This document shows, piece by piece, positions 34,688 to 46,284 of a stretch of DNA of 64,000 bases. Each line of letters opens with the position of its first letter. Positions within the stretch are counted from its first letter, which is position 1. The notes under the pieces are model-generated. The model saw nothing but the letters and a program-made list of their open reading frames with translations. It ran no database searches and was not told the DNA's origin. The position numbers were made by a program, and so were the translations under genes. Origin of the DNA: Rhizobacter sp. Root1238 (lineage in GTDB: Bacteria; Pseudomonadota; Gammaproteobacteria; Burkholderiales; Burkholderiaceae_C); contig NZ_LMDM01000034.1 of the NCBI RefSeq assembly GCF_001425825.1, forward strand, positions 21,294 to 85,293, written 5' to 3'.

Positions 34688-35818
34688 TCACCCCGCCAAC
34701 GCCCGCCCGATCAGGATCTTCTGCACATCGCTCGTGCCTTCGTAGATCTGGCAGACCCGCACGTCGCGGTAGATGCGCTCCACCGAAAAATCGCTGACGT
34801 AGCCATACCCGCCGTGGATCTGGATCGCCTCGCTGCACACGCGCTCGGCCATCTCGCTCGCGAACAGCTTGCCCATCGCCGCCTCTTTCAGGCACGGCAG
34901 GCCGGCATCCTTCAACCGCGCGGCATGGTGGATCAGCTGCCGCGCCGCCTCGATCTGCGTCGCCATCTCGGCCAGCCGGAACTGCAGCGCCTGGTGCTCG
35001 AAGATCGGCTTGCCGAACGCGACCCGCTCCTTCGCATAGCGCAGCGCCGCCTCGAACGCCGCGCGCGCCATGCCCACCGCCTGCGAGCCGATGCCGATGC
35101 GCCCGCCCTCCAGCCCCGACAGCGCGATCTTCAGCCCCTGCCCTTCATCGCCAAGACGGTTCGCCGCCGGGATGCGGCAGTTCTCGAACAGGATCTGCGC
35201 GGTGTCGCTCGCATGCTGGCCCATCTTGTCTTCGAGCCGCGCCACCACGTAGCCCGGCGTCGAGGTCGGCACGATGAACGCGCTGATGCCCTTCTTGCCG
35301 GCCGCCTTGTCGGTCACCGCCATCACGATCGCGACGTCGCCATGCTTCCCGCTGGTGATGAACTGCTTCACGCCGTTCAGCACGTAGTGCTCGCCGTCGC
35401 GCACCGCGCTCGTCTTCAGCCCGTCGGCCTGCGAGCCGACATGCGGCTCGGTCAGGCAGAACGCGCCGAGCATCTCGCCGCGCGCCAGCGGCATCAGCCA
35501 CAGCGCCTTCTGCGCATCGTCGGCCCAGGCCATCAGGATCGAGCACACCGGGCAGTTGTTGACGCTGACGATGGTCGACGTCGCGCCGTCGCCGGCCGCG
35601 ATCTCCTCGAGGATCAGCGACAGGCTCAGGTAGTCGAGCCCGGCACCGTCCCATTCGGTGGGCACCGCGACGCCATAGCAGCCGAGCTCGGCCAGGCCGC
35701 GCAGCTCGTCCTGCGGAAAGTGGTGCTCCTTGTCCCAGCGGGCAGCCTGCGGGGCGATGCGGTCCTGCACGTAGGCGCGCACGGCGTCCTGCACCGCGCG
35801 GTGGTCTTCGGTCAGCAT
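34688..35818 (-). CDS. Acyl-CoA dehydrogenase
   Basis: The 376-aa flavoprotein has FCLTEPHVGSQADGLKTSA and FITSGKHGDVAIVMA (FAD-binding middle domain), GLEGGRIGIGSQAVGMARAAFEAA, and the catalytic base Glu in QIYEGTSDVQK near the C-terminus, the position used by short/medium/branched-chain enzymes. It would pass electrons to ETF. It is the last gene of a long minus-strand run after the thiolase and SDR genes and may oxidise a short branched acyl-CoA such as isobutyryl- or 2-methylbutyryl-CoA, in keeping with the amino-acid theme. Chain length cannot be fixed from sequence. Confidence 0.9.
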   Translation of the reverse strand: MLTEDHRAVQDAVRAYVQDRIAPQAARWDKEHHFPQDELRGLAELGCYGVAVPTEWDGAGLDYLSLSLILEEIAAGDGATSTIVSVNNCPVCSILMAWADDAQKALWLMPLARGEMLGAFCLTEPHVGSQADGLKTSAVRDGEHYVLNGVKQFITSGKHGDVAIVMAVTDKAAGKKGISAFIVPTSTPGYVVARLEDKMGQHASDTAQILFENCRIPAANRLGDEGQGLKIALSGLEGGRIGIGSQAVGMARAAFEAALRYAKERVAFGKPIFEHQALQFRLAEMATQIEAARQLIHHAARLKDAGLPCLKEAAMGKLFASEMAERVCSEAIQIHGGYGYVSDFSVERIYRDVRVCQIYEGTSDVQKILIGRALAG

Positions 35819-35848
35819 GGGGTCGTCTCCTCGTGTTCTTCTTCAGTG

Positions 35849-36510
<662 letters not shown>

Positions 36511-36514
<4 letters not shown>

Positions 36515-37302
36515 GGGGAGGTGAGTGTCTGCAGCTGCAGGGCGTTCGGCAAGGCCGCGCCCGACGCCGTGTTGTCGAAGATGCACCAGCGGTCCGCAGG
36601 GGCCGGCCGTTGCGAGAGTTCCTGCGCACGTTCGCGCAGCCAGTCGGTGTCGTAAGCGGACCAGTAGACCCGCGGCGAGCCATGCCAGCGGTGATAGAGC
36701 ACCGCCGGGCGACGCGCCTTCGCGGAACCTGTCCAGCCACCGGGCTCGCCCGCATGCGGCCACTTCGCGGGGTCGGCGGCCGCGCGCGAGACTTCGCAAC
36801 GCTCCAGCAGCTCGTCGGCCTGCGGCGTGAACCAGCTGAGGTGCCGCGGTTCGCAGACGATGGCACCCCCGTAGGCTTCGCCGAGCCGCTCGAAGAACCG
36901 GCCCGCCACCTTGTCATCCAGCGCGAGCGACGGCGGCAACTGCACCAGCGCGACAGCCCACTTGCCGCCCAGCCCGTCGGCTTCGTCGACAAACGCCGCC
37001 AGCAACTCGTCAAAGCCCTCCAGCCGGCTTTCGTGCGTGATGCGCTTCGGCACTTTCACCGCAAAGCGAAAGTCGTCGGGCGTGCTGTCGGCCCAGCGCG
37101 CATAGGTCGGCATCCGGTGGGGGCGGTAGAACGACGAGTTGATCTCGACGCAGTTCATCCGCCGCGCATAGCGCTCGAGGTGCGTTCCTTCGCCGGGCAT
37201 CGCGTCAGCGAGCGCGGCGGGGATCGACCAGCCCGCGGTGCCGATGCGCACCGGTGCCGCTGCCGGTGCGGGCACAGGCGTCCGCGGCGCCTTGCGCGTC
37301 AA
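36511..37302 (-). CDS. DUF72 family protein
   Basis: The 263-aa product carries VRIGTAGWSIP, MNCVEINSSFYRPHRMPTYARWADSTPDDFRFAVKVPKRITHE and YHRWHGSPRVYWSAY, the TIM-barrel-like DUF72 blocks (YecE type). Function of the family is unknown. There is no ATG before the first block; a TTG at 37302 overlaps the thiolase stop as TTGA and leaves a short Pro/Ala leader, so I take it as start. GTG codons slightly downstream are alternatives. The stop overlaps the SDR start (ATGA). Confidence 0.83.
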
Positions 37303-38477
37303 ACCAGCTCCACCGCCATGGCCGTCGCCTCGCCGCCACCGATGCACAGCGCCGCGACGCCGCGCTTCAGCCCGCGCTTGCGCAGCGCGCCCAGCAGCGT
37401 GACGACGATGCGCGCGCCGCTCGCACCGATCGGGTGGCCCAGCGCGCAGGCGCCGCCGTGCACGTTGACGATCTCGTGCGGCAGCTTGAACTCGTGCATC
37501 GCGGCCATCGTCACCGCGGCGAAGGCCTCGTTGACCTCCCACAGGTCGACGTCCTTCGCGGCCCAGCCGGTCTTCTTCAGCACCTTGTCGATCGCGCCGA
37601 TCGGTGCCGTCGTGAACCAGTTCGGCGCCTGCGCATGCACCGCGTGCGCATGGATGCGCGCGAGCACCTGGCTGCCCAGCCGCTTCGCGCTGCTCTCGCG
37701 CATCAGCACCAGCGCCGCGGCGCCATCGGAGATGCTCGACGCATTCGCCGCGGTGATCGTGCCGTCTTTCTTGAAGGCCGGCTTCAGCGTCGGGATCTTG
37801 TCGAGCTTGGCCTTGAACGGCTGCTCGTCGAACTTCACGACGGTGTCGCCGCCCTTGCCCGCCACCGTGACCGGCGCGATCTCCCAGTCGAAGCTGCCGT
37901 CTTCGTTGGCCTGCTTGCTGCGCTGGGTGGACGCGATCGCGAACGCATCCTGCGCCTCGCGGCTGAACTGGTACTTGGCGACGCATTCCTCGGCGAACAC
38001 GCCCATCGCGCGGCCGCGGTCGTAGGCATCCTCCAGCCCGTCGATCGCCATGTGGTCGAACATCTGCGCCGCGCCGTAGCGCACGCCCTTGCGCGCGAAC
38101 ATCAGGTGCGGCGCGTTGGTCATGCTCTCCATGCCGCCGGCCACCATCACGTCGACGCTCCCGGCCTTCAGCATGTCGTGCGCGAACATCATCGCGCGCA
38201 TGCCCGAGCCGCACATCTTCGACAGCGTCACCGCGCCGGCCGATTGCGGCAGCCCGGCCCCGAGCGCCGCCTGGCGCGCCGGCGCCTGGCCCTGGCCGGC
38301 CATCAGGCAGTTGCCCATCAGCACCTCGTCGACGGCGTCGCCGGTGATGCCGGCGCGCTGCACCGCGGCCTGGATCGCGATGGCGCCGAGCTGGTGGCCG
38401 GCCAGCGCGCTGAAATCGCCCAGCAGGCCGCCGATGGGCGTGCGGGCGGCGGACACGATGACGATCGGGTCAGACAT
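37299..38477 (-). CDS. Acetyl-CoA acetyltransferase (thiolase)
   Basis: The 392-aa thiolase has the nucleophile Cys in [15 protein letters not shown] at about 88, [35 protein letters not shown], the active-site His in [16 protein letters not shown] and a C-terminal [13 protein letters not shown] with the second Cys. It is biosynthetic/acetoacetyl-CoA type. It would split or form acetoacetyl-CoA and so finishes the leucine route after HMG-CoA lyase. Its start lies within the end of bioF (8-base overlap), an unusual coupling with biotin synthesis. Confidence 0.93.
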   Translation of the reverse strand: MSDPIVIVSAARTPIGGLLGDFSALAGHQLGAIAIQAAVQRAGITGDAVDEVLMGNCLMAGQGQAPARQAALGAGLPQSAGAVTLSKMCGSGMRAMMFAHDMLKAGSVDVMVAGGMESMTNAPHLMFARKGVRYGAAQMFDHMAIDGLEDAYDRGRAMGVFAEECVAKYQFSREAQDAFAIASTQRSKQANEDGSFDWEIAPVTVAGKGGDTVVKFDEQPFKAKLDKIPTLKPAFKKDGTITAANASSISDGAAALVLMRESSAKRLGSQVLARIHAHAVHAQAPNWFTTAPIGAIDKVLKKTGWAAKDVDLWEVNEAFAAVTMAAMHEFKLPHEIVNVHGGACALGHPIGASGARIVVTLLGALRKRGLKRGVAALCIGGGEATAMAVELV

Positions 38478-39678
38478 GGGGGTCTCCTTCAGGGTGGGGT
38501 GAACAGGTTCTACGCCTCTCGGCGATCTCTCGCAATGCATGCAGCAACCGATCGACCTCGGCCTCGGTGTGCGCTGCCGACAAGGTGATGCGCAGCCGCG
38601 CGGTGCCGGCCGGCACGGTCGGCGGACGGATCGCCGGCACCCACAGCCCGCGCTCGCGCAAGGCCGCGGCCATCTCCAGCGCCTCGGCATTGCCGCCGAG
38701 GATCAGCGGCTGCACCGGCGTCGGCGACGGCGGGTTGGCCCACGGCAGCTCGGCCAGCCCGGCGCGCAGCCGCTGCACCAGTGCCATCACGTGCGCGCGG
38801 CGCTGCGGCTCGCGCTGCATCACGCGCAGGCTCTCGCGCAGCGCCTCGGCCTGCATCGCCGGCATCGCGGTCGCGAAGATGTAGCTGCGGGTGCGCTGCA
38901 GCAGCCAGTCGATCAGCGTCGCATCGCCGGCGACGAAGGCCCCGGCAACGCCGGCCGCCTTGCCGAGCGTCGCCATGTAGACGAGCCGTGTCGACTGCAG
39001 CCCGAAGTGCGCCGCGCTGCCGCGGCCGTCGGGCCCGAGCACGCCGAAGCCGTGCGCATCGTCGACCAGCAGCCAGGCATCGTGGCGTTCGCACAGCGCC
39101 AGCAGTTCGGGCAGCGGCGCAAGGTCGCCGTCCATGCTGAACACCGCATCGGTGACGACCAGCTTGCGCTCGGCGGTCGATGCGGCCAGCCGTTCGGCCA
39201 GTGCCGCCAGGTCGCCATGCGGGTAGACCGCGATCTGCGCGCCCGACAGCCGCGCACCATCGATCAGGCAGGCGTGGTTCAGCGCATCGCAGAACAAGGC
39301 GTCGCCACGCCCGACCAGCGCCGGCAGCAGGCCGACATTGGCCGCGAAGCCGGCATAGAAGCTCAGCGCCGCCGGCAGGCCGACGAAGGCGGCCAGCTCG
39401 CGCTCCAGCGCGTCGTGCGCCTCGGTGTGGCCGCAGACCAGCGGCGATGCGGTCGCGCCGACGCCGTACTGCTGCGCGGCGCGCTGCGCGGCCGCGACCA
39501 GGTCCGGGTGCTGCGCGAGGCCGAGGTAGTCGTTGCTGCAGAACGCGAGCAGCGCTTCCCCGTCGACCACCATGCGCGGCCCGTCGACCTGCTGCACCAC
39601 GCGGCGGCGCCGGCGCAGGCTCTGCCCGTCCAGCGCGTCGAGCTGCGCGGCCATCTCGCCGAGGTCGAAGGCGTTCAT
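38470..39678 (-). CDS. bioF: 8-amino-7-oxononanoate synthase
   Basis: This PLP enzyme joins pimeloyl thioester and alanine in biotin synthesis. The 402-aa length is normal. It has [65 protein letters not shown] and the PLP lysine in [17 protein letters not shown]. Start ATG 39678 overlaps the bioD stop (ATGA). The last residues ([12 protein letters not shown]) overlap the thiolase start. Confidence 0.95.
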   Translation of the reverse strand: MNAFDLGEMAAQLDALDGQSLRRRRRVVQQVDGPRMVVDGEALLAFCSNDYLGLAQHPDLVAAAQRAAQQYGVGATASPLVCGHTEAHDALERELAAFVGLPAALSFYAGFAANVGLLPALVGRGDALFCDALNHACLIDGARLSGAQIAVYPHGDLAALAERLAASTAERKLVVTDAVFSMDGDLAPLPELLALCERHDAWLLVDDAHGFGVLGPDGRGSAAHFGLQSTRLVYMATLGKAAGVAGAFVAGDATLIDWLLQRTRSYIFATAMPAMQAEALRESLRVMQREPQRRAHVMALVQRLRAGLAELPWANPPSPTPVQPLILGGNAEALEMAAALRERGLWVPAIRPPTVPAGTARLRITLSAAHTEAEVDRLLHALREIAERRRTCSPHPEGDPHV

Positions 39679-40346
39679 CGGGCGATCCAGTGGCGCAGCA
39701 TGTCCTGCGCGTTCGCGTGCGGCTGGTGCGGCAGTTCGGCCCACAGCGGGGCGTCGATGCGATCGCGCAGCGTCGCGATGTTCTCGTCGGCGGCGAGCAT
39801 CGCCGGGTCGACGCGGTTCGCGACCCAGCCGGCCAGCCGCAGGCCGCGGGCGCGAATCGCCTCCTGCGTCAGCAGCGCATGGTTCAGGCAGCCGAGCCGC
39901 AGGCCGACCACCAGCAGCACCGGCAGCTCGAGTGCCTGGGCCAGGTCGGCGCCGGTCTGCGTGTCGTTCAGCGGCACCAGGAAGCCGCCGGCGCCTTCGA
40001 CGACCACCGCATCGGCCAGCGCCGCGAGGTCGCGGTAGCGCCGGCCGAGTTCGCAGATGTCGATCTGCACGCCGGCGGCGCGCGCCGCGAGGTGTGGGGA
40101 CATCGGCAGCGGCAGGCAGTACGGGTTGTCGAGCTCGCGCGGCACCGCGACGGTGGCGACGGCGCGCAGCGCGAGCACGTCTTCGTTGTCGTCGCCGTGC
40201 GGCGTCGCGACCGTGCCGGCCGCCACCGGCTTCATGCCGACGACGCGCTTGTGCCGGCGTCGCAGGTCGAGCATCAGCGTGCAGCTGACGAGGGTCTTGC
40301 CGACGCCGGTGTCGGTGCCGGTGACGAAATAGCCTTCGACGCTCAT
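39675..40346 (-). CDS. bioD: Dethiobiotin synthetase
   Basis: This ATP-dependent enzyme closes the ureido ring of dethiobiotin. The 223-aa protein has the P-loop [16 protein letters not shown], the substrate Lys in [22 protein letters not shown] (Mg/diaminopelargonate) and VANRVDP. It is co-translated with bioF (ATGA). A 220-bp gap packed with REP-like repeats separates it from bioA upstream. No bioB or bioC is in the window. Confidence 0.95.
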   Translation of the reverse strand: MSVEGYFVTGTDTGVGKTLVSCTLMLDLRRRHKRVVGMKPVAAGTVATPHGDDNEDVLALRAVATVAVPRELDNPYCLPLPMSPHLAARAAGVQIDICELGRRYRDLAALADAVVVEGAGGFLVPLNDTQTGADLAQALELPVLLVVGLRLGCLNHALLTQEAIRARGLRLAGWVANRVDPAMLAADENIATLRDRIDAPLWAELPHQPHANAQDMLRHWIAR

Positions 40347-40363
40347 GTCATCTCCGCCGTTTC

Positions 40364-40528
40364 CGTTCGCCCTGAGCCTCGCTCCCCCCGTTCGCCCTGA
40401 GCTTGTCGAAGGGTCGGGCTGAGCCTGTCGAAGCCCTGCTCGCAAGCCAGGGAGCTGCCGCGCCGCTCCGGACACGACCCTTCGACACGGGCCTTCGACA
40501 AGCTCAGTCCCTGCTCAGGGCGAACGGG
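40364..40528. repeat. REP-like inverted repeat cluster 1 (between bioA and bioD)
   Basis: Several copies of a short repeat occur here in both orientations: CCGTTCGCCCTGAGCTTGTC at about 40388, GGGCTGAGCCTGTCGAAG at about 40416, and reverse copies with CCTTCGACAAGCTCAG at about 40492 followed by CAGGGCGAACGGG. A partial copy (CGTTCGCCCTGAGCC) starts at about 40364. Opposite copies can pair into strong stem-loops in the bioA-bioD spacer. The same units occur at 51729-51788 and 55080-55252. No transposase of the REP-associated type is in the window. Confidence 0.88.
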
Positions 40529-40566
40529 CGTGCGCTGCTCGACGCGAACGGGGTGGGGGTCGAGCC

Positions 40567-41883
40567 TCATGACGTGCACTCCTGCAACGCGGCAAGCGCG
40601 CCTGTGGCCAGTTGCTCGCACGCCGCCTCGTCGATCACGTACGGCGGCATGAAGTACAGCGTGCTGCCGATCGGCCGCAGCATCAACCCGTGGCGCAGCG
40701 CGGCCGCGTGGTAGCGGCGCGCGAACAGCGGGTCGCTGCTGTCGATGTCGAACGCCCACACCATGCCGAGCCGGCGGCTGCGCAGCACCGCCGGGTGCGC
40801 GCGCAGCGGCTCGCACAGCGCGTCCATCCGCGCCGCGGTGGCGGCGTTGTGCGCCATCCAGTCGCGCTGGCCGAAGATCTCCAGCGTCGCGAGCGCGGCG
40901 CGGCAGGCCAGCGGGTTGCCGGTGTACGAATGCGAATGCAGGAAGCCGCGCGCGGTGCTGTCGTCGTAGAACGACGCGAACACCTCGTCGGTCGTCAACA
41001 CCGTCGACAGCGCCATCGTGCCGCCGGTCAGCCCCTTCGACAGGCACAGCAGGTCCGGCAGGATGCCGGCCTGCTGGTGCGCGAACAGGCTGCCGGTGCG
41101 GCCGAAGCCGACCGCGATCTCGTCACACACCAGGTGCACCTGGTAGCGGTCGCACAGCACGCGCAGCTCGCGCAGGTACGCCGGGTCGTGCATCGCCATG
41201 CCGGCGGCGCACTGGATCAGCGGTTCGACGATCACCGCGGCAATCTCGTCGTGGCGCGACTCCAGCACCGCCTGCAGCGCCTGCGCGCAGCGGCGCGCCA
41301 CGTCGGCCGGCGTCTCGCCCGGCAACGCGCCGCGCGCGTCGGGGCTCGGCACCGTCGCGCTCAGCCGCACCAAGGGGCCGTAGGCGTCGCGGAACAGCGG
41401 GATGTCGGTGACCGACAGCGCGCCCACCGTCTCGCCGTGGTAGCCGCCTTCGAGCCCGATGAACTTCGTCTTGCCGGGCCGGCCACGGTTGCGCCAGTGG
41501 TGGGCGCTCATCTTCAGCGCGATCTCGGTGGCGGCCGCGCCGTCGCTCGCGTAGAACGCATGGCCCAGCCCGGTGAGCTGCGCCAGCCGCTCCGACAGCG
41601 CGACCACCGGCTCGTGCGTGCAGCCAGCCAGCATCACGTGGCACAGCGTGTCGAGCTGCGCATGCAGCGCCGCGCGCAGGTGCGGATGGCCGTGCCCGAA
41701 CAGGTTGACCCACCACGAGCTGATGCCGTCGAGGTAGCGGCGGCCGGCGCTGTCGACCAGCCACACGCCATCGGCGGCGGCCACTTCGAGCAGCGGCTGC
41801 GTCTCGTGCTGCTTCATCTGGCTGCACGGGTGCCACACCGCAGCGCGGCTGCGGTCGTTCAGTGTCGTCATCTCGCGTGTCAT
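40567..41883 (-). CDS. bioA: Adenosylmethionine-8-amino-7-oxononanoate aminotransferase
   Basis: This class III PLP aminotransferase makes diaminopelargonate in biotin synthesis. The 438-aa protein has [83 protein letters not shown] and the PLP lysine in [15 protein letters not shown]. The start ATG 41883 overlaps the aceK stop (ATGA); a second ATG four codons later is equally good by ribosome-binding site. Its mRNA continues to the repeat cluster before bioD. Confidence 0.95.
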   Translation of the reverse strand: MTREMTTLNDRSRAAVWHPCSQMKQHETQPLLEVAAADGVWLVDSAGRRYLDGISSWWVNLFGHGHPHLRAALHAQLDTLCHVMLAGCTHEPVVALSERLAQLTGLGHAFYASDGAAATEIALKMSAHHWRNRGRPGKTKFIGLEGGYHGETVGALSVTDIPLFRDAYGPLVRLSATVPSPDARGALPGETPADVARRCAQALQAVLESRHDEIAAVIVEPLIQCAAGMAMHDPAYLRELRVLCDRYQVHLVCDEIAVGFGRTGSLFAHQQAGILPDLLCLSKGLTGGTMALSTVLTTDEVFASFYDDSTARGFLHSHSYTGNPLACRAALATLEIFGQRDWMAHNAATAARMDALCEPLRAHPAVLRSRRLGMVWAFDIDSSDPLFARRYHAAALRHGLMLRPIGSTLYFMPPYVIDEAACEQLATGALAALQECTS

Positions 41884-43664
41884 CCCGGGTTCTGCTGCGC
41901 GGCGCGCAGCCGCCGCTGGTTCTTGAAGCGCTTGGCCGGGTCGTACGGGAACACGTCGTGCACATGCCCGGCCTGGATGCGCTCCTTGCGACGCTGCCAG
42001 AAATCGGCATCCAGCAGGTCGGCATGGTGTTTCATGAACACCTCCCGCACGCCCGGGTGGCCGAGCAGGAAGGGGCCGAAGGTCTCGGGGAACACGTCGC
42101 GCGGCCCGACCCGGTACCAGACCTCGCCGGAGAGTTCTTCCTCTTCGGTGCGTGCGGCCGGCACGCGCCGGAAGCTGCAGTCGCTCAGGTACTCGATCTC
42201 GTCGTAGTCGTAGAACACCACCTTGCCGTTGCGCGTGACGCCGAAGTTCTTCCACAGCATGTCGCCGGGGAAGATGTTGGCCGCGACCAGGTCCTTGATC
42301 GCATTGCCGTACTCGATCACCGCATGCTCCATCTGCTCCGGCGTGGCCTCCTGCAGGTAGATGTTCAGCGGGATCATCCGGCGCTCGATGTAGACATGGC
42401 GGATCACCAGGTCGTCGCCGTCCTCTTCGAGCAGGCTGCCGCAGAAGTGCTTCAGCTCGGCCACCAGCTCGTCGTCGAAGCGCACCCGCGGGAAGGCCAC
42501 GTTGCTGTACTCCAGCGTGTCGGCCATGCGCCCGACGCGGTCGTGCTGCTTGACCAGCAGGTACTTGCTCTTGATCAGTTCGCGCGTGGTTTCCTTCTGC
42601 GGCGGGTAGAAGTCCTTGATCACCTTGAACACGTACGGGAACGACGGCAGGTCGAACACCAGCATCACCATGCCCTTGATGCCGGGCGCGATGCGGAAGG
42701 TGTCGCTGCTGTGGCGCAGGTGCGCGAGCAGGTCGCGGTAGAAGATGTTCTTGCCCTGCTTCTGCAGCCCGAGCGCGCTGTACAGCTCGGAACGCGGCTT
42801 GCGCGGCATCAGCGTGCGCAGGAACTGCACATACGCCGACGGGATCTCCATGTCGACCAGGAAGTACGCCCGCGCAAAGCTGAACAGCATCAGCAGGTCG
42901 TCTTCGCTCAACAGCACGGTGTCGACCGTGAGCCCCTTGCCGCCGGCGCTGTGCAGGATCGGCAGCGCGAACGGCGTCTCGCGGAAGCCGTTGATCACCT
43001 TGCCGACCGCGTAGGCGCCCTTGTTGCGGAAGAACAGCGAGCTCAGCACCTGGATCTGGAAGTTCGCGCGCGGCCGGAAATCGCCCATCTGCTCGTTCAC
43101 CGCGGCCAGCACGTGGTCGATGTCGCGCTCCAGGTCCTCGAACTCGCTGTCGAGCTGGAAGTTGTGCACCACGCGCAGCAGGGTCTCGCGCAGCGTGTCG
43201 CGCGTCGGGTAGTACGCGCGGTAGGTCGGCTGCGACGCCGGCTCGTCGTTCTCGATGTACTCGGTCGACACCGCCGGGCGCACGAAGATGAAGTCGTTGT
43301 TGAAGTAGCTGCGGTGCAGGATCTTCGTCGTGACCGAATTGAAGAAGGTCTCGGCAAGCTCCGGCTGGTGGTGGTTGGTCAGCAGCCCGATGTAGTGCAG
43401 CTTGGTCTCCTGCCAGACCTCCATCGACAGCGTGCCGGCCTGGAAATCGTGCTGCAGCCGCTCGACCGCCTCGTCGACGCGCAGGTCGTAGAACTCGATG
43501 CGCTCGCGCTGCGCGCGCTGCTGGCCGTGCCAGTCGGCCGCCTCGAAGCGCTGCTTGGCACCGGCGCTGGCCGCGCGGAACAACCGGTAGTGCCGGTTGA
43601 AGCCGTCGAGCATCGCCTGCGCGATGCCGAACGCGCGCGCGTCGGTGAGGGCCTGCGGGAACAT
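41880..43664 (-). CDS. aceK: Isocitrate dehydrogenase kinase/phosphatase
   Basis: The bifunctional enzyme switches isocitrate dehydrogenase off and on by phosphorylation and so directs carbon into the glyoxylate bypass during growth on acetate or acetyl-CoA sources. The 594-aa length is standard. Clear parts are [38 protein letters not shown] (kinase ATP region), [34 protein letters not shown] (catalytic loop with D and N) and [28 protein letters not shown]. It is encoded directly before bioA rather than beside aceA/aceB. Functionally it suits a chromosome region that produces acetyl-CoA from leucine and malonate. Confidence 0.96.
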   Translation of the reverse strand: MFPQALTDARAFGIAQAMLDGFNRHYRLFRAASAGAKQRFEAADWHGQQRAQRERIEFYDLRVDEAVERLQHDFQAGTLSMEVWQETKLHYIGLLTNHHQPELAETFFNSVTTKILHRSYFNNDFIFVRPAVSTEYIENDEPASQPTYRAYYPTRDTLRETLLRVVHNFQLDSEFEDLERDIDHVLAAVNEQMGDFRPRANFQIQVLSSLFFRNKGAYAVGKVINGFRETPFALPILHSAGGKGLTVDTVLLSEDDLLMLFSFARAYFLVDMEIPSAYVQFLRTLMPRKPRSELYSALGLQKQGKNIFYRDLLAHLRHSSDTFRIAPGIKGMVMLVFDLPSFPYVFKVIKDFYPPQKETTRELIKSKYLLVKQHDRVGRMADTLEYSNVAFPRVRFDDELVAELKHFCGSLLEEDGDDLVIRHVYIERRMIPLNIYLQEATPEQMEHAVIEYGNAIKDLVAANIFPGDMLWKNFGVTRNGKVVFYDYDEIEYLSDCSFRRVPAARTEEEELSGEVWYRVGPRDVFPETFGPFLLGHPGVREVFMKHHADLLDADFWQRRKERIQAGHVHDVFPYDPAKRFKNQRRLRAAQQNPG

Positions 43665-43677
43665 CGGGCGCGCCTCG

Positions 43678-44355
43678 TCAGCCGGTGACGGCCCCGATGG
43701 AGGCGTAGCGCGACTGCAGGCCGGCCAGCGCCGCTTCGTACGCCGTGCCGACCTGATCCGGGCCGGCGATGGTGATCTTCATGTCCTGCAGCAGGCCGTT
43801 GTACAGGCCGTAGAACCAGCCGTGGATGACCAGGTCCTGGCCGCGCCGCCAGGCTTCTTCGACGACGGTGGTGTGGCAGACGTTGCGCGCCTGCTCGATC
43901 ACGTTCAGCTCGGACAACGCGTCGACGCGGCGAGATTCCTGCACCGTGTCGAGCCAGGCCTGGTGCTTGTTGCGCACGTCCTTGACGTGGCTGATCCAGT
44001 TGTCGGCCAGGCCGACGCGCCGGTCGTGCAACGCCGCCGCGACGCCGCCGCAGCCGGAATGGCCGACCACGATGATGTGCTTCACCTGCAGCATGTCGGT
44101 GGCGAACTGGATCACCGACAGGCAGTTCAGGTCGGAGTGCACCACCACGTTGGCGACATTGCGGTGCACGAACAGCTCGCCCGGCGCCAGGTCGACCAGT
44201 TCGTTGGCCGGCACCCGGCTGTCGGCGCAGCCGATCCACAGGTACTGCGGCGCCTGCTGCTTCAGCAGCCCGGTGAAGAAGCCCGGCGAGCGCGCTTCGG
44301 TGCGCTGCGCCCACAGGCGGTTGCTGTCGAGGAGTTCTTGCAGGTGGGTGGTCAT
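43678..44355 (-). CDS. Beta-class carbonic anhydrase
   Basis: The 225-aa zinc enzyme interconverts CO2 and bicarbonate. The ligands are visible: Cys and Asp in [15 protein letters not shown], and His and Cys in [14 protein letters not shown]; the length and HRNVANVV stretch fit the Can/CynT group. Bicarbonate supply would serve the biotin carboxylase of the leucine pathway. It ends 13 bases before aceK starts, so it may head the aceK-bio run. Confidence 0.95.
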   Translation of the reverse strand: MTTHLQELLDSNRLWAQRTEARSPGFFTGLLKQQAPQYLWIGCADSRVPANELVDLAPGELFVHRNVANVVVHSDLNCLSVIQFATDMLQVKHIIVVGHSGCGGVAAALHDRRVGLADNWISHVKDVRNKHQAWLDTVQESRRVDALSELNVIEQARNVCHTTVVEEAWRRGQDLVIHGWFYGLYNGLLQDMKITIAGPDQVGTAYEAALAGLQSRYASIGAVTG

Positions 44356-44402
44356 GATGTTGCAGTGCAGCGAAGACGCGGCAGTGTAAGCAGTTGCTGC
44401 GG

Positions 44403-45089
44403 TCAGGGCAGCAGCCGGGTTTCGAGCGCTACCGGTTCGCCGTCGGTCCAGCGGTGGGCGCGTTTGCCGCCGACCGAGCAGACCGCTTCGACCAGCCGCC
44501 CCTGCGCATCCAGCCGCACCGCGGCGCTGTCGTCGCAGGCCAGGCAGTCGCCGGCGTGGGCGCGCGCCGCCTGCTCGACCAGCGGCCGGCGCCACGATTC
44601 GCCGTCGTAGTGCGGGCAGAAGCAGCCGGTGGCCAAGCCGAGGCCTTGCTGGACCCCACCGCCGGGCACGCTGTCGGTGACGTAGCGGTCGAACCAGCAG
44701 TTCGCGCCGGCGCTGATGCCGGCCAGCACGCCGCCGGCGTCGAGCAGGTCGGCGAAAGCGGCCGGCAGGTCGTAGAGCTGCCACACCGCGAGCATCGCCG
44801 GCGTGTTGCCGCCGCCGACGTAGACGACGTCGCTCGCGAGCACTTCGGCGCGCAGGTCGAGCGTGCGGTCGAACGCGAACAGCGGCAGGTGGCGGGCCTC
44901 GCAGCCGAGCTTCGCGAAGGCCTTGTAGAAGCGCAGCAGGTAGTCGGGGCTGTCGCCGCTGGCGGTTCCGACGAAGCTCACGCGCGGGCGCGGCCGGCGG
45001 GCGAGCGTGAGGAGGTAGTTGTCGAGACGGGGGTTGTCCGGCTCCATCGAGAAGCCGCCCCCGCCCAATGCCACGATGTGTCCCGTCAT
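44403..45089 (-). CDS. Peptidase E-like (family S51) protein
   Basis: The 228-aa protein has the class I glutaminase-like fold of S51 dipeptidases: VALGGGGFSMEP at the start, VYVGGGNTPAML and the nucleophile Ser in AGISAGANCWFD at about residues 105-116. Peptidase E cleaves Asp-X dipeptides; others of the family process cyanophycin, and many are unassigned. ATG 45089 is preferred over a GTG seven codons upstream. It lies between carbonic anhydrase and an orphan binding-protein gene with no clear link. Confidence 0.82.
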   Translation of the reverse strand: MTGHIVALGGGGFSMEPDNPRLDNYLLTLARRPRPRVSFVGTASGDSPDYLLRFYKAFAKLGCEARHLPLFAFDRTLDLRAEVLASDVVYVGGGNTPAMLAVWQLYDLPAAFADLLDAGGVLAGISAGANCWFDRYVTDSVPGGGVQQGLGLATGCFCPHYDGESWRRPLVEQAARAHAGDCLACDDSAAVRLDAQGRLVEAVCSVGGKRAHRWTDGEPVALETRLLP

Positions 45090-45126
45090 GCCCACGCTCC
45101 CGCGGGGCACGATGCGGACCCCGTCG

Positions 45127-46284
45127 TCAGTTGAGGATCTTGCCGTTCGCGCCGAACATCGCGAAGTTCACGTAGTGCGAACCCGGCTTGTCGTTGACGC
45201 TGAAGTCGAGCGTGTAGCCGCCGACGTCGATCGCGCTGGCGGCGTTCAGCGCCGCGGTCACCGCAGCCGGCGTCAGCGAGCTGCTGGTCTCGAGCACCTT
45301 GACCAGCGCCTTCGCGGCGATGAAGCCTTCGATCGAACGGGCCGACAGGTCGGGGTTGTTCGACGCGGCCTTCAGCTGCATGTACTCGCGCACCACCGCC
45401 AGGTTGCTTTGCTGCAGCAAAGGCAGCACCACCGAGAACGCATAGCCGCGCGCACGCTCCGGGCCGAGCGCCTTCAGCAGCGCATCGGTGTCGATGATCG
45501 ACATGCCGTACAGGATGCCCTGGCCGCCCTTCGCGGCGTACTGCTTGACGAACTCGATGCCGGCCGCGGTGGTCGCGCCGAGGAACACCACCTGCACCTT
45601 CGAGTCGATGATCTCGGCGACCGACTTCTCGACCTGCACCGTGTTGCGCGGGTAGCCGCTGGCCACGGCCAGTTCGATGCCATGCGTCTGCGCGGCCGCT
45701 TGCGCACCGGCCAGCACGTCCTTGCCGAGGCCGTCGTCCTGGTAGACCAGGCCGACGCGCTTCACGCCGACATGCGACAGCTGGTCGAACAGGCGGCCCA
45801 CTTCGTCGTGGTAGCTCGCCTTCACGATGTGCATGCCCGGCGCCTTGACGACCGTCGCCGCACCCGACACCGCGCCCACCAGCGAGGTCTTGGTCTGCGT
45901 GTAGACGCCGTCCTTGGCCAGCGCCTCGAGGTTGGCGGTGCCCACCGTGCTGATCATCGCGACCGGTGCTTCGGCGGCGATCAGCTCGCGCGTCAGGCGC
46001 ACGCTGTCTTCGGGCTTCTGCGCGTCGTCGCGCGTCACCAGCTTGATCGGCCGGCCGCGCACGCCGCCCTTCAGGTTCACCGCGTCGAAGTACAGCTTCG
46101 CGCCGGCGTTCATCGCCTTGCCGGTCACGGCCTGCGGGCCGCTGAACGGCGCGACCTGGCCGATCACGATCGGGTCGGCGGCCAGCGCCGCAAACGGAGC
46201 GGCCAGCGTGGCGGCCAGCAGGCCGGTGACGGCCAGCGCGTGCAGGCGAAACCGCTGCACCGCGGTAGTCGATTTGGTTTCCAT
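45127..46284 (-). CDS. Branched-chain-amino-acid-type ABC transporter substrate-binding protein (orphan)
   Basis: The 385-aa periplasmic binding protein has a signal peptide (ALAVTGLLAATLAAPFAALA) and the Leu/Ile/Val-receptor fold: IVIGQVAPFSGPQAVTGKAMNAGAKLYFDAVN, VRGRPIKLVTRDDAQKPE, GLVYQDDGLGKDVLAG and VQVVFLGATTAAGIEFV. Members bind amino acids, amides, urea or aromatic acids. No livHMGF genes are adjacent, so it depends on transport subunits elsewhere. Its gene is 201 bp downstream of isovaleryl-CoA dehydrogenase on the same strand, which hints at a branched-chain substrate. Confidence 0.88.
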   Translation of the reverse strand: METKSTTAVQRFRLHALAVTGLLAATLAAPFAALAADPIVIGQVAPFSGPQAVTGKAMNAGAKLYFDAVNLKGGVRGRPIKLVTRDDAQKPEDSVRLTRELIAAEAPVAMISTVGTANLEALAKDGVYTQTKTSLVGAVSGAATVVKAPGMHIVKASYHDEVGRLFDQLSHVGVKRVGLVYQDDGLGKDVLAGAQAAAQTHGIELAVASGYPRNTVQVEKSVAEIIDSKVQVVFLGATTAAGIEFVKQYAAKGGQGILYGMSIIDTDALLKALGPERARGYAFSVVLPLLQQSNLAVVREYMQLKAASNNPDLSARSIEGFIAAKALVKVLETSSSLTPAAVTAALNAASAIDVGGYTLDFSVNDKPGSHYVNFAMFGANGKILN

